Of a stretch of 64,000 bases of DNA, positions 31,651-44,698 are shown one piece after another. The stretch lies in the NCBI GenBank assembly GCA_011033025.1, contig WFMF01000050.1, forward strand, positions 682,001 through 746,000, read 5' to 3'. A program made the position numbers and the translations under genes. A model generated the notes under the pieces. That model saw nothing but the letters and a program-made list of their open reading frames with translations, did no database searches and was not told the DNA's origin. Origin of the DNA: Beroe forskalii (Eukaryota > Ctenophora > Nuda > Beroida > Beroidae). The first letter of the stretch is position 1; each line of letters begins with the position of its first letter.

Positions 31651-34600
31651 ACACTTGTGACAAAATAGAAAGTTGTGTTTTGGGTCATTTAACCTGTTTT
31701 GTTGGTTCCAAACAACTAGATTAGATAGTAGGATTTCATTTGACACTGTCTGAATCATTTTAGAATCGGTGATGACACAGTGATGACATAATGACATCAT
31801 GATGACTCAAAAAATAAATTTTCAAAAAAGTTCCAAATTTGTTCGAAATGACTTGAAAACCGTTTAGTTGGTCACAAAAAGTCATAAAAACTTGATTTTG
31901 TCTCATAATTTTCGATTTTGTCAGGTAATATTGCGATATTGACATAGCCGGAACGAAAAAATCGGTCATTTTAGACGAAAAACGACTATTTTGTAAAGCT
32001 GGCGATTTATATCTTCTAGTTACTATGAAATTGAAATGCCTGCAAAATTTGGTGTGGCTATCTATTGCAGAAGTCGAGATATGGCACTTGTCACCATTTT
32101 CATGACCTGAGATTATCCGCCAAATTACCGGCAATTGTAACAAAATGTGACAAAATTGAAATGCGTGTTTCTGGGCGTTTCAACATGTTCTGGTGATTTT
32201 ATGTGATCAAATATGATTGCTGATGGCCATTAGATACTGCTCCAACCATCTTGAGGTTTCTATTCCTGAAAATGGTGACGCGGTGACAACAAGATGACAC
32301 CCTGACACCCATTTCAAAAATTCTCCAAATTTGTTTGGAATCACTTTAAACCCGTTCAGAAAGTCAAACTAAGTCACAAAAACATGATTTTGAATGGAAA
32401 TAATCGGTTTTGTTCACCAAATTTTCGATCTTGACTTAGCCTGAAAATACAGTGTCACATCAGCTGAAAATAAAAAAAATGTGCCATAACAGACTTGAAA
32501 ATGTAATTTTTGAATGGCTGCTGATTTATATCTTTTAGTTACCACGAAATTGACATGCCTGCAAAATTTGGTGTGGCTATCTATTGCAGAAGTCGAGATA
32601 TGGCACTTGTCACCATTTTCATGACCTGAGAGTATCCGCCAAATTACCGACACTTGTAACAAAATGTGACAAAATTGAAATGCGTGTTTCTGGGTGTTTC
32701 AACATGTACTGGTGATTCTATGTGATCAAATATGATTGCTGATGGCCATTAGATACTGCTCCAACCATCTTGAGGCCTCTATTCCTGAAAATGGTGACGC
32801 GGTGACACCAAGATGACACCCTGGCACCCATTTCAAAAATTCTCCAAATTTGTTCGGAATCACTTTAAAACCGTTCAGAAAGTCCAAGTAAGTCACAAAA
32901 ACATGATTTTGAATCAAAATAATCGATTCTATTTACCAAATTTTCGATCTTGACTTATAGTACAGTCAAATCTGGCAAAAAATAGCCAAAAAAGTGGACA
33001 AATTCGACTCCAAAATGATTTTGCACGGTTTCTATTTATATCTTTTGCATGAAAATTGATCATGTAACTTTCCACACCTCTCCGAGTTGTGGAAAGTGCC
33101 GAAAATCGATTTTTAGTCAGGCGCAGCCGACCTGATATCCGCCAAAATCATATCTCGCACTCAGGAAAATCGTAGAGACTTCATCTTGGGCGAATGTGTG
33201 CGCAATGAACATGTTTATATACAACTTGTCAGTAAACATATGATTCTAAATGTTCATAAACCGAGTTATGGGCCAAAAACCATTTTTGGGGCACCCATGG
33301 CCTAATTTAGGGTATTTCGGTATCTTGGCTCAGGAAGGTCGTAGAGACTTCATCTTGGGCGGAAAAATGTACTCCAAACATGTTTATTTACAAATTGTCA
33401 ATGGAATATGCTCTAAAATGCCCAAAAACCTAGTATGGGCAAATAACATGATTTTTGGGGCACCCGCATGGCCTAGTCTTAGGGTATTTCGGTATCTTGG
33501 CTCAGGAAGGTCGTAAAGACTTCATCTTGGGCGGAAAATGTGCGCAATGAACATGTTTATGTACAACTTACCGATAAACATATGCTCTAAAATGTTCATA
33601 AACCGAGTTATGGGCCAAAAACCATTTTTAGGCGACCCGCATGGCCTAATTTAGGGTATTTCGGTATCTTGGCTCAGGAAGGTCGTAGAGACTTCATCTT
33701 GTCACGGAAAATGTTCAATGAACAAATTTATGTACAACTTACCGATAAACATATGCTCTAAAATGTTCATAAACCGAGTTATGGGCCAAAAACCATTTTG
33801 GGGCACCCGCATGGCCTAATTTAGGTATTTTCGGTATCTTGGCTCAGGAAGGTCGTAGAGACTTCATCTTGGTCGGAAAATGTGCGCGATCGACATGTTT
33901 ATAAATGCAACTTGGCAATGAAATATGCTCTTAAATGCCCACAAACCGAGTTATGGGCCAAAACCCATATTTGGGACACACACAAATCAAAACAAAATAT
34001 CTGCGACTTTCCCTGAGCCAATGGGCAAGACACAGAAATATCCTGAATTAAATCATGAGGATGCCGCAAAAATGGTTATGGGCCCTTAACTCAGTTTGTG
34101 AGCAATCTAGAGCATATGGTTATCAACAAGTCGTACATCAACATGGCCATTGTGCACATTTTCCGCCCAAGATGAAGTCTCTACGACCTTCCTGAGCCAA
34201 GATACCGAAATACCCTAAATTAGGCCATGCGGGTGCCCAAAAATGGTTTTGGCCCATAACTCGGTTTATGAATATTTAACAGCATATGTTTATTGGTAAG
34301 TTGTCTATAAACATGTTCATTGCGCACATTTTCTGCCCAAGATGAAGTCTCTACGACCTTCCTGAGCCAAGATACCGAAATACCCTAAATTAGGCCATGC
34401 GGGTGCCCCAAAAATGGTTTTTGGCCCATAACTCGGTTTATGAACATTTTAGAGCATATGTTTATTGGTAAGTTGTATATAAACATGTTCATTGCGCACA
34501 TTTTTCGCCCAAGATGAAGTCTCTACGACCTTCCTGAGCCAAGATACCGAAATACCCTAAATTTGGCCATGCGGGTGCCCCAAAAATGGTTATTTAGCCC

Positions 34601-35880
34601 ATAGCTAGGTTTTTGGGCATTTTAGAGCATATTCCATTGACAATTTGTATATAAACATGTCCATTGCGCACATTTTCCGCCCAAGATGAAGTCTCTACGA
34701 CCTTCCTGAGCCAAGATACCGAAATACCCTAAATTAGGCCATGCGGGTGCCCCAAAAATGGTTTTTGGCCCATAACTCGGTTTATGAACATTTTAGAGCA
34801 TATGTTTACTGACAAGTTGTATATAAACATGTTCATTGCGCACATTTTCGTAGAGATGAAGTCTCTACGACTTTCCTGAGCCGAGATACGATTTTTTACA
34901 TATCAGTCGGCTGCGCCTCGGCTAAAATCGATTTTCGGCACTTTCCACAACTCGGAGAGGTGTGAAATTTGCTAGATCGATTTTTCATGCAAAAACCATA
35001 GAAACCGTGCAAAATCGCTTGGAGTCGAATTTGTCCACTTTTTTCATTCAAAATCATGTTTTTAGTGAAAATACAGTGTCACATCAGCTGAAAATCAAAA
35101 AAGGGCCATAAAAGACCTGAAAATGTAATTTTTGAAATGGGTGTCATGGTGTCACTAAGGTGTCACCGCGTCACCATTTTCAGGAATAAAGGCCTCAAGA
35201 TGGTTCAAACAGTATCTTATGAGCATGAACAATCATATCTGATCATATAAAATCATCAGAGCATCTTGTTGAAACACCCAGAAACACGCATTTCAATTTT
35301 GTCACATTTTGTTACAAGTGCCGGTAATTTGAGGGATACTCTCAGGTCATGAAAATGGTGACTAGTGTCATATCTCGAGTTCTGGAAAAGATAGCCACAC
35401 CAAATTTTGCAGGCACGTCAGTTGAATGTTTACTAGAAGAAATAAATCGCCATCATAACAAAAAAGTCGATTTTTCGCCCGCGATGACCGATTTTTCGTT
35501 TTTTACTGTATTTTCAGGCTATGTCAATATCGCAATATTACCTGACAAAATCGAAAATTTTGGATCAGAATCATGTTTTTATGACTTACTTTGACATTCT
35601 GAACGGTTTTAAAGTGATTCCGAACAAATTTGGAAAATTCATTTTTTGTGTCACCATGATGTCATCATGTCATCACTGTGTCATCATTGACTCTAAAACG
35701 GCTCAGACAGTGTCTAAGGGCCTCCTACTATGATATCTTATCACTAAAGTGAGTCATTGAGTCAAAGTAGACAGAAACTCGTTATTTTGCTTTGTCACGT
35801 TTTTGTTACATGCCGGTAATTTGCCGGTAATTCGGCGGATTCATGAACTCGTATATGTCGACATTTGTCCATATTTTGTT
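31651..35880. mobile_element. large palindromic (foldback-like) repeat block, R5
   Basis: The outer arms 31651-33170 and 34900-35880 are inverted relatives (landmarks TGATGACACAGTGATGACAT, CAGGTAATATTGCGATATTG, CCTGCAAAATTTGGTGTGGC, GTCACCATTTTCATGACCTG). The inner part 33171-33970 has tandem units of about 185 bp (CTTGGCTCAGGAAGGTCGTA, GAGACTTCATCTTGGGCGG, ACCGAGTTATGGGCCAAAAA) and 34090-34870 has the same units inverted. The centre of symmetry is near 34030. No protein seen; all ORFs here are shadows of the repeats. Confidence 0.8.
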
Positions 35881-36523
<643 letters not shown>

Positions 36524-36659
36524 TTAGTTGTTGCATTGCACAAAGTAAATGTTCATTTTGTGAAGAATCATTATACCAATAAAATTCAGGATAATCCTGA
36601 CACTCCGATATTTGTATATTTGTTGTCCAAATTTTTCAAATCCCGACCATTATTAGTCA

Positions 36660-36756
36660 AAAACCTGACCTGAACCTGAACTATACGTGGCATAAACCTG
36701 ACTTAAACCCGGCATGAACCTGACCTAAACCCGGCATAAACCTGACCAGAAACCTT
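36660..36756. repeat. 22-bp minisatellite, left part
   Basis: Imperfect units of CATAAACCTGACTTAAACCC GG, continued at 37080-37405 after an inserted SINE. Confidence 0.85.
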
Positions 36757-36758
36757 TA

Positions 36759-37079
36759 ATAAGGGTCAGTGGTGTAGTGGTATCGATTTGGGCACAGGAT
36801 CGAAAGATCCTGAGTTCGAATCCCAGCCAGCGCCACTGAGATAAGGGTGAGGGATTTATCTCGAGCCTATGCAGCCTGACGGTTCACTCAGCCGAGCGTA
36901 CAGGAAACTGTGCGGGAGGGTAAATGAGGAGCTGCCCATCGCAGCGAAGTCTCGAGCGAATAAAGTATGGATTACACTTCCTTAACCGTCACTGGCTGAT
37001 TAAACTTGAATCCTTCAATTCCTGTCATTGGCCGTACGGCTGTTGGAATAGAAGTAAAACCTTCGAGATAAAAAATAGA
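36759..37079 (+). mobile_element. tRNA-derived SINE
   Basis: A tRNA-like head with A-box-like TGGTGTAGTGGTATCG (36769-36784) and B-box GAGTTCGAATCCC (36812-36824). Then a body with GGGATTTATCTCGAGCCTAT, GAGGAGCTGCCCATCGCAGC, AGTATGGATTACAC and CATTGGCCGTACGGCTGTTG, ending in an A-rich tail (GATAAAAAATAG). About 320 bp. The second copy is at 1905-2198. It splits the 22-bp minisatellite, so it inserted into it. Transcription by RNA polymerase III is expected from the boxes. Confidence 0.85.
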
Positions 37080-37405
37080 TCTGACCAATACCTGGCATAA
37101 ACCTGACTTAAACCCGGCATAAACCTGACCTATACCCGGCATAAACCCGACATAAACCTGCCTTAAACCCGGCAAAAACTTGACTTAAACCCAGCATGAA
37201 CCTGACCTCTAACCAGCATAAACTTGACTTAAACCCGGCATAAACCTGACCTATACCCGACATAATCCTGACTTAAACCCGGCAAAAACTTGACTTTAAC
37301 CCAGCATGAACCTGACCTCTAACCAGCATAAACCTGACTTAAACCCGGCATAAACCTGACCTTTACCCGGCATAAACCTGACTTGAACCCGGGGTAAACC
37401 TGACC
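37080..37405. repeat. 22-bp minisatellite, right part
   Basis: Units such as CATAAACCTGACCTATACCC GG, more diverged than the other satellites here. Spurious ORFs repeat a Gln-Val-Tyr-Ala-Gly-Phe type motif on minus. Confidence 0.9.
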
Positions 37406-37494
37406 TATCTCTGAAGAACCCATTTCAATCGCAACAAGGATCTGTAATCAGCTTTCATTGGTTTTCGAAAATACATTCTTGATGCTGGCCGCTA

Positions 37495-39016
37495 ACACGA
37501 GCTCACCACACGAGTATGTTACACTAAACACTGAGTGTGTAACACGAGCTCACCACACGAGTATGTTACACTAAACACTGAGTGCGTAACACGAGCTCAC
37601 CACACGAGTATGTTACACTTAACACTGAGTGTGTAACACGAGCTCACCACACGAGTATGTTACACTAAACACTGAGTGCGTAACACGAGCTCACCACACG
37701 AGTATGTTACACTAAACACTTAGCGTGTAACACGAGCTCACCACACGAGTATGTTACACTTAACACTGAGTGCGTAACACGAGCTCACCACACGAGTATG
37801 TTACACTAAACACTGAGTGCGTAACCCTAGCTCACCACACGAGTATGTTACACTTAACACTGAGTGTAACCCGAGCTCACCACACGAGTATGTTACACTT
37901 AACACTGAGTGTGTAACACGAGCTCACCACACGAGTATGTTACACTTAACACTGAGTGTGTAACACGAGCTCACCACACGAGTATGTTACACTTAACACT
38001 GAGTGTGTAACCCTAGCTCACCACACACAGTATGTTACACTTAACACTGAGTGTGTAACACGAGCTCACCACACGAGTATGTTACACTAAACACTGAGTG
38101 TGTAACACGAGCTCACCACACGAGTATGTTACACTAAACACTGAGTGTAACCCTAGCTCACCACACGAGTATGTTACACTTAACACTGAGTGTGTAACAC
38201 GAGCTCACCACACGAGTATGTTACACTGAGTGTGTAACACGAGCTCACCACACGAGTATGTTACACTAAACACTGAGTGTGTAACACGAGCTCACCACAC
38301 ACGAGTATGTTACACTTTTAACACTGAGTGTGTAACCCTAGCTCACCACACGAGTATGTTACACTTAACACTGAGTGTAACACGAGCTCACCACACGAGT
38401 ATGTTACACTTTAACACTGAGTGTGTAACCCTAGCTCACCACACGAGTATGTTACACTTAACACTGAGTGTAACAACACGAGCTCACCACACGAGTATGT
38501 TACACTTAACACTGAGTGAGGTAAAACGAGCTCACCACACGAGTATGTTACACTAAACACTGAGTGTGTAACACGAGCTCACCACACAGTATGTTACACT
38601 TAACACTGAGTGCGTAACACGAAGCTCACCACACGAGTATGTTACATAACACTGAGTGTGTAACACGAGCTCACCACACGAGAGTATGTTACACTTAACA
38701 CTGAGTGTGTAACGCACGAGCTCACCACACGAGTATGTTACACTAAACACCGAGTGTGTAACACGAAGCTCACCACACGAGTATGTTACACTTAACACTG
38801 AGTGTGTAACACAGAACTCACCACACGAGTATGTTACTTAACACTGAGTGCGTAACACGAGCTCACCACACGAGTATGTTACACTTAACACTGAGTGTGT
38901 AACGACTCACCACACGAGTATGTTACATAACACTGAGTGTGTAACACGAGCTCACCACACGAGTATGTTACACTAAACACTTAGCGTGTAACACGAGCTC
39001 ACCACACGAGTATGTT
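37495..39016. repeat. 47-bp satellite, left array, about 32 copies
   Basis: Unit TAACACGAGCTCACCACACG AGTATGTTACACTAAACACT GAGTGTG (47 bp). Variants are TAAACACT/TTAACACT, ACACGAG/ACCCTAG and GTGTG/GTGCG. The right part of this array (38130-38980) has many small indels, the outer parts few. The array ends at TATGTT next to the TIR element. Confidence 0.97.
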
Positions 39017-40311
39017 GGGGGGGGGCCAACGCTCTCTTAGGCTCCCTTAGGCCCCACTTTCTAGGGCTCTTTTCAAATTTTTTCTATCCTCTGGAGCCTA
39101 AAAGAGCCCCAGACTAAGTTAATTGAATTTGGTCCATGCTGCGAAAACAGCAAGGTTATTTCGATATCTAGGGAATATTAAAGCTATAAAATGTTATTCC
39201 AAACATTATATGACATAATATATTGTGATACACGAGGTTCTTCACATTCTGTCCTCAGATGGCACACTTTTCAAACGCCTCATTGTTGCTTACTGTCCTA
39301 CAGGTGACCTTAATGATGGCTCCTCCTAAAAAAGTTGGTGGGAAAATAAAACAGCAGGAAATCTTCAAGTAGCAAACGTTAACTCACTGAAAATGAAGAG
39401 GAGAAAGCTCAACAGGAAGATAGATGACTTGAATGTGAACAATCCTCCTCTATGCTCATTCCTGGGCTTGAAAAAAGAAGTCAGTCTGATATCTTAGGCA
39501 ATTAAGGACCCAAAGAAATTCTTGCCCAACTAAACCAGCGGGGAGTCCTATGCAGTCAGCACTATCAAGAACAACCCAAGTACTTTTCAGCTACGCGAAA
39601 AGTATATGCAAAATGCAAGTCGAGTGTTGCACCACTAAGGAAGACAATATGTGGATCCCTCAGCACAGATCCAGTGGAAAAAGCAGAGATCCTTCAATAT
39701 CAATATACCAGTGTGTTCAGTGACCCAGCCAATGTGGATCCCCGAGCATGTGTAGCAGCACTAGGTGACCCGTCATCTGCAACTTTGTGTGACATTGAGT
39801 TCTCAGTCGAGGACATGCATGCAGCTATAGGTGAGCTAGATCCTTACTCCCGGCAGCACCAGATGAAGATTGAAGACATCCCAGCTAAGATTCTATGCAG
39901 CTGTAAAGACACCCTCTCTCACTCTGGCTGTTATGAACCGCCCTGTTTCTATTACATCCCACTTAGTCAAGGTCTTTTTGAAAGGTTCATCCGCAACTTG
40001 CAAGTGGATCATCTTGAAACTAATGGGATTCTCCCGGACAGCCAACACGGTTTTAGAAAAACTATAGGAGCTGCTTGACTCAACTACTTGAACATGAGGA
40101 CTACGTACTCAAGAGCCTTAACGAGGGTAAAGAGGTTGATGTCATTTATCTGGATTACAGTTAAGCTTTTGACAAGGTAGACCATCGCTTACTTCTAGCC
40201 AAATTGGAGCATTACGGCATCAAAGGCAAGCTCTTAAAGTGGATAGAAGACTTCCTATCAAACAGACGCCAAGCTGTGGTGGTTGATGGTAATAAATCAC
40301 AGTTCGCTAAC

Positions 40312-40419
40312 GTGGAAAGTGGTTTAGAGAGCAAGTTAAAACGTTAAATGATACGATAAACTTTAAATAAGGAGCTTTCGAAAATCATGTGATTATCGTC
40401 GTCAGCTGTGGAAAGTGGT
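40312..40419. repeat. 84-bp insertion in the LINE flanked by a 12-bp direct repeat
   Basis: GTGGAAAGTGGT occurs at 40312-40323 and again at 40408-40419. The 84 bp between interrupt the RT between QFANVESG and VPQGTLL. The 12-bp repeat looks like a target duplication. Confidence 0.6.
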
Positions 40420-41499
40420 GTCCCTCAGGGCACTTTACTCGGGCCAATATTTTTCATTCTCTACGTGGTGGACATGATCATTAAACTGGCCTCTTCAAAA
40501 CCGCTTGCTTTTGCCGATGACAGCAAGCTTCTGCACCAGATTATTACCATGTTATGCAAGGTTTTGCTTCAAAATGATCTGGATCAAGTTGTCAGTTGGT
40601 CACTGAACAACAATATGGTGCTCCACCAGGATAAGTTCGAGGTCATGAACTTCTGCCTCAACAACTCATACCTCCTGAGAAACCTGCCCTTCACTGCAGA
40701 GCTGAGGTGGTACACAACGCCTGACGGTAGCATTCTCCAACCAACATCATTTGTAAGAGATCTTGGTGTCCTAATATCAGATGATTGTGGCTGGACTCTG
40801 CAGATCAACAATGTCGTCACAGACTCCTGTAAATGGCATCGTGGGTCCTAAGGACTTTCCGGGATAGATCGGAACTAACAATGCTGACCCTTTATAAGTC
40901 CTTAGTGAGGAGCAGACTGGAGTATTGTTGCCCGTCTGGGATCCTCATCTGATCAAAGACATCCAAGCAGTAGAATCAATCCAGCAATATTTCACCAAAC
41001 GCATTGCTGGGACAAAGGATATGGACTACTGGGGACCGTCTGAAAAAAGATGAAACTGATGTCTCTCCAGCGTAGAAGAGAACGGTACACCATAATCCAT
41101 ACATGGAAGATTCTGCAGGAAAAGGCCCCGAACAGCACATGTTTAGAGTTCTACAACAATGAACGTCTTGGTGTCCGAGCGAAAATTCTTCCATTCAACT
41201 ACAAGGCACAGCGCTCAGTGTCTACTGCCTACGACAATTCATTTGGGGTTAAATCTGCTCGTCTTTGGAACTTGCTTCCCAAGCAAGTCAACTCAGTTTT
41301 AAAGGAGCTTGAGGCATTCAAAGTATCCCTTGGAGACTTCCTCGCACACCGGTTACGGGTTACACAACGCCAAACAGCAACTCCTTACTCGACTGGAGCT
41401 GCGAACGAGGAGATGGAGTACGTGGACATCACTGATCCCAGCTGCGATCCCTGCTAAACCCTTCAAAATGTATCAAAAATGTATGTTTGCAGCTTGTTG

Positions 41500-41893
41500 C
41501 TGACCTCGCGCAATTTACTGAAATGTGGGGCTGCACAGGCAGATGCCTGCAACCTCCTTTTCATTTTAACCTTCACCTTCTAGTTTTAGTAGCTTTATAT
41601 TCAGATATATCACACGATTTTAACACTCATTGATCTTTTTTCCTCTGGCTCTATTGAACTCTTTCTCTTTTTTCTTGCTTTCCTCTAAACTGTGTTGCTC
41701 AGGAATCCGGAGTCCTGGGTGGCCCAACCTTTGCAGTTGTAAGCTGTGAGAGGTACATGGGCCGAAACCCTCCGTTTCTCTTAACAACTGTAGGTTAACC
41801 GCTGATGATCCACAGTTAAGTATCTCCCCGCCTCTTATGTCAATCCTTGAATTAGAAAATTGATTACACTATTTTGTTATGTTTATAGTATAC
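41500..41893 (+). repeat. retroelement 3' tail, LINE version
   Basis: From GCAGCTTGTTGCTGACCTCG through GGCTGCACAGGCAGATGCCT, ACACTCATTGATCTTTT, AACTGTGTTGCTCAGGAATC, GGTTAACCGCTGATGATCCA, CGCCTCTTATGTCAATCCTT to ATAGTATACCCATAG. It is collinear with the PLE tails, less a segment of about 45 bp around the CACCTGCTGATGGGACAC region. Confidence 0.85.
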
Positions 41894-43140
41894 CCATAGC
41901 TGCCAACCCTTGAAAATTCTTTGGGAGGGCACTTTTTTAGTTTTTTACCCCTTTTTGAGGGCAAATTATACCGTTGAATGGAGGGCAAATTTCGTAGGTA
42001 TATTCTTGGAATTTATGTGGCGACCCTTTTTTGGACGACTCTGAGATAATGCTTATTAGGTAAATTTTCACATTTGTAGGTAAATTTTCAGGACTTTAGG
42101 TACATTTTTGACCTTTAAGTAGGTAAATTTTTAAAATTTATTCTAGATAGTGCTTGATAGATAAATTTTCAAAATTGATCCGAGATAGTGCTTAGTAGGT
42201 AGATTTTTCAAAATTGGCGACCATTTTTGAGGGAACGACCCGAACGACTAAAAAATGTGATCCGAGATAGTGCTTATTATTTGGTAAATTTTCAGAATTT
42301 TGAGTAAATTTTCAGATTCGCTCTCCAAAAGGTGGGCAAGGTCCGAAGACCGAAAGGGAACTAGATAGTGCTTGATAGGTAAATTCTCAAAATTGATCCG
42401 AGATAGTGCTTAGTAGGTAGATTTTCAAGGCTGAATCAATTGTAACGTCTATTGGCTCATACGCCCTTTTTGCAACCATATGGATTGGGTCAATTCTAGA
42501 ATATAGGTCGGTCAGACCCTATATTGCCTCTGCTAATGGATAATACCTAGCATCTTTTGTATAGCGACCATATATATATTATATGGTTATACTTAAAAAG
42601 AACACATGAAATTAATTGCACGAATAACATTGTACATTATACAATAGGCAACCGAAATTACTGAGCATATACCCAAGACCTCAACAATGAACAGCACATA
42701 GTAAAATATCAGCAAATTGTGTGTGAAAATGAAATTCAAACAAAGATATTCAGCAAAAATCATCGACCTTCTTAACTGTGAAATAAAAGTAAGAAAGTAG
42801 AGTTTTTTCATTTTATGGATAAGATGCCGGCAAATAAGGGATTACCAGGAAATAATGGTAATGATACTACCAGATTACTGTTGGGCATGAAATTGGAAAT
42901 TTGGAAAAGCAACAAAGCCACAAAGGATGAAACAAAATCATTGTGGATCGTTGCTTGTCTAAACATTTTCATTGAAATTGGATTAATTTGATATCATCAC
43001 CTTCAATTCTACAGTGTTTGTGTGTGTGTGTGTGTACTTACGGCAAGTACACAGTACACTAATGATCAGTTAAGATTTCACAACACTGTACCTGATCTGT
43101 GAAGAAACATTATTCTGGGAAAACTCTGATCATTTCACAC
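41894..43140. other. interior of TIR element, non-coding
   Basis: 41930-42430 has degenerate repeats of GATCCGAGATAGTGCTTAGT and AGGTAAATTTTC. A GT microsatellite lies at 43018-43034. No gene or transposase seen. Confidence 0.5.
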
Positions 43141-43238
43141 GAATGGCTCTTTTAGGCTCTTTTAGGCCCCAATTTCTAGGGCTCTTTTGAGAATTTTTCT
43201 ATCCTCGGAGCCTAAAAGAGCGTTGGCCCCCCCCCTAT

Positions 43239-44698
43239 GTTACACTTAACACTGAGTGCGTAACACGAGCTCGCCACACGAGTATGTTACACTTAACACT
43301 GAGTGTGTAACCCTAGCTCACCACACGAGTATGTTACACTTAGCACTGAGTGTGTAACACGAGCTCACCACACGAGTATGTTACACTTAACACTGAGTGC
43401 GTAACCCGAGCTCACCACACGAGTATGTTACACTTAACACTGAGTGTGTAACCCTAGCTCACCACACGAGTATGTTACACTAAACACTGAGTGTGTAACA
43501 CGAGCTCACCACACGAGTATGTTACACTAAACACTGAGTGTGTAACCCTAGCTCACCACACGAGTATGTTACACTTAACACTGAGTGCGTAACACGAGCT
43601 CACCACACGAGTATGTTACACTTAACACTGAGTGTGTAACACGAGCTCACCACACGAGTATGTTACACTAAACACTGAGTGTGTAACACGAGCTCACCAC
43701 ACGAGTATGTTACACTAAACACTGAGTGTGTAACACGAGCTCACCACACGAGTATGTTACACTTAACACTGAGTGTGTAACCCTAGCTCACCACACGAGT
43801 ATGTTACACTAAACACTGAGTGTGTAACACGAGCTCACCACACGAGTATGTTACACTTAACACTGAGTGTGTAACACGAGCTCACCACACGAGTATGTTA
43901 CACTTAACACTGAGTGTGTAACACGAGCTCACCACACGAGTATGTTACACTTAACACTGAGTGTGTAACCCTAGCTCACCACACGAGTATGTTACACTTA
44001 ACACTGAGTGTGTAACCCGAGCTCACCACACGAGTATGTTACACTAAACACTGAGTGTGTAACACGAGCTCACCACACGAGTATGTTACACTAAACACTG
44101 AGTGTGTAACACGAGCTCACCACACGAGTATGTTACACTTAACACTGAGTGCGTAACACGAGCTCACCACACGAGTATGTTACACTTAACACTGAGTGCG
44201 TAACACGAGCTCACCACACGAGTATGTTACACTAAACACTTAGCGTGTAACACGAGCTCACCACACGAGTATGTTACACTTAACACTGAGTGCGTAACAC
44301 GAGCTCACCACACGAGTATGTTACACTAAACACTGAGTGCGTAACCCTAGCTCACCACACGAGTATGTTACACTTAACACTGAGTGTGTAACCCTAGCTC
44401 ACCACACGAGTATGTTACACTTAACACTGAGTGTGTAACCCGAGCTCACCACACGAGTATGTTACACTAAACACTGAGTGTAACACGAGCTCACCACACG
44501 AGTATGTTACACTAAACACTGAGTGTGTAACACGAGCTCACCACACGAGTATGTTACACTTAACACTGAGTGCGTAACACGAGCTCACCACACGAGTATG
44601 TTACACTTAACACTGAGTGCGTAACACAAGCTCACCACACGAGTATGTTACACTAAACACCGAGTGTGTAACACGAGCTCACCACACGAGTATGTTAC
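43239..44698. repeat. 47-bp satellite, right array, about 31 copies
   Basis: Same unit and variants as 37495-39016 and in register with it across the 6-bp duplication, so both were one array before the TIR element inserted. More homogeneous in length than the right part of the left array. Confidence 0.97.

Larger units (their letters stand above)
39296..41893 (+). pseudogene. LINE (CR1/jockey-like) RT copy, broken, carried inside the TIR element
   Basis: Plus-strand blocks in order: SSVAPLRKTICGSLSTDPVE and EILQYQYTSVFSDP (upstream of RT), LPDSQHGFRKT, VIYLDYS.AFDKVDHRLLLA (motif A, one stop), KWIEDFLSNRRQAVV, VESGVPQGTLLGPIFFILY (motif B), PLAFADDSKL (motif C), DLGVLISDDCGWTLQI and the C-terminal SLQRRRERYTIIHTWKILQ and FGVKSARLWNLLP. 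No endonuclease was found. Stops, frame changes and an 84-bp insertion at 40324-40407 make it inactive. Its 3' UTR (41500-41893) is homologous to the tail of the Naiad-like PLE. Confidence 0.85.
39011..43242. mobile_element. 4.2-kb TIR DNA transposon inserted in the 47-bp satellite, non-autonomous
   Basis: The left end at 39017 (run of G, then CCAACGCTCTCTTAGGCTCC) is mirrored at the right end 43236 (GGAGCCTAAAAGAGCGTTGG, then run of C). Both ends also carry an inner TTAGGCCCC...CTAGGGCTCTTTT...GAGCCTAAAAGAG block of about 90 bp. The satellite motif TATGTT occurs once per unit but on both flanks here (39011-39016 and 43237-43242), so a 6-bp target duplication is likely. No transposase is seen; the interior holds a LINE (39240-41893). 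Superfamily not assigned. Confidence 0.8.

Noticed and set aside
32414-35733. ORFs of 70-127 aa in the R5 palindrome
   Set aside because: The same peptide pieces appear mirrored in both arms with no domain; they are repeat shadows.
36759-36840. A functional tRNA gene
   Set aside because: The A- and B-box-like motifs are present, but the sequence continues into a conserved SINE body and tail and has a second copy at 1905-2198.
37495-44698. Regular repeats suggesting a CRISPR array
   Set aside because: Units are contiguous 47-bp satellites without unique spacers, the context is eukaryotic, and there are no cas genes. The same reasoning removes the 44-, 34- and 22-bp arrays.
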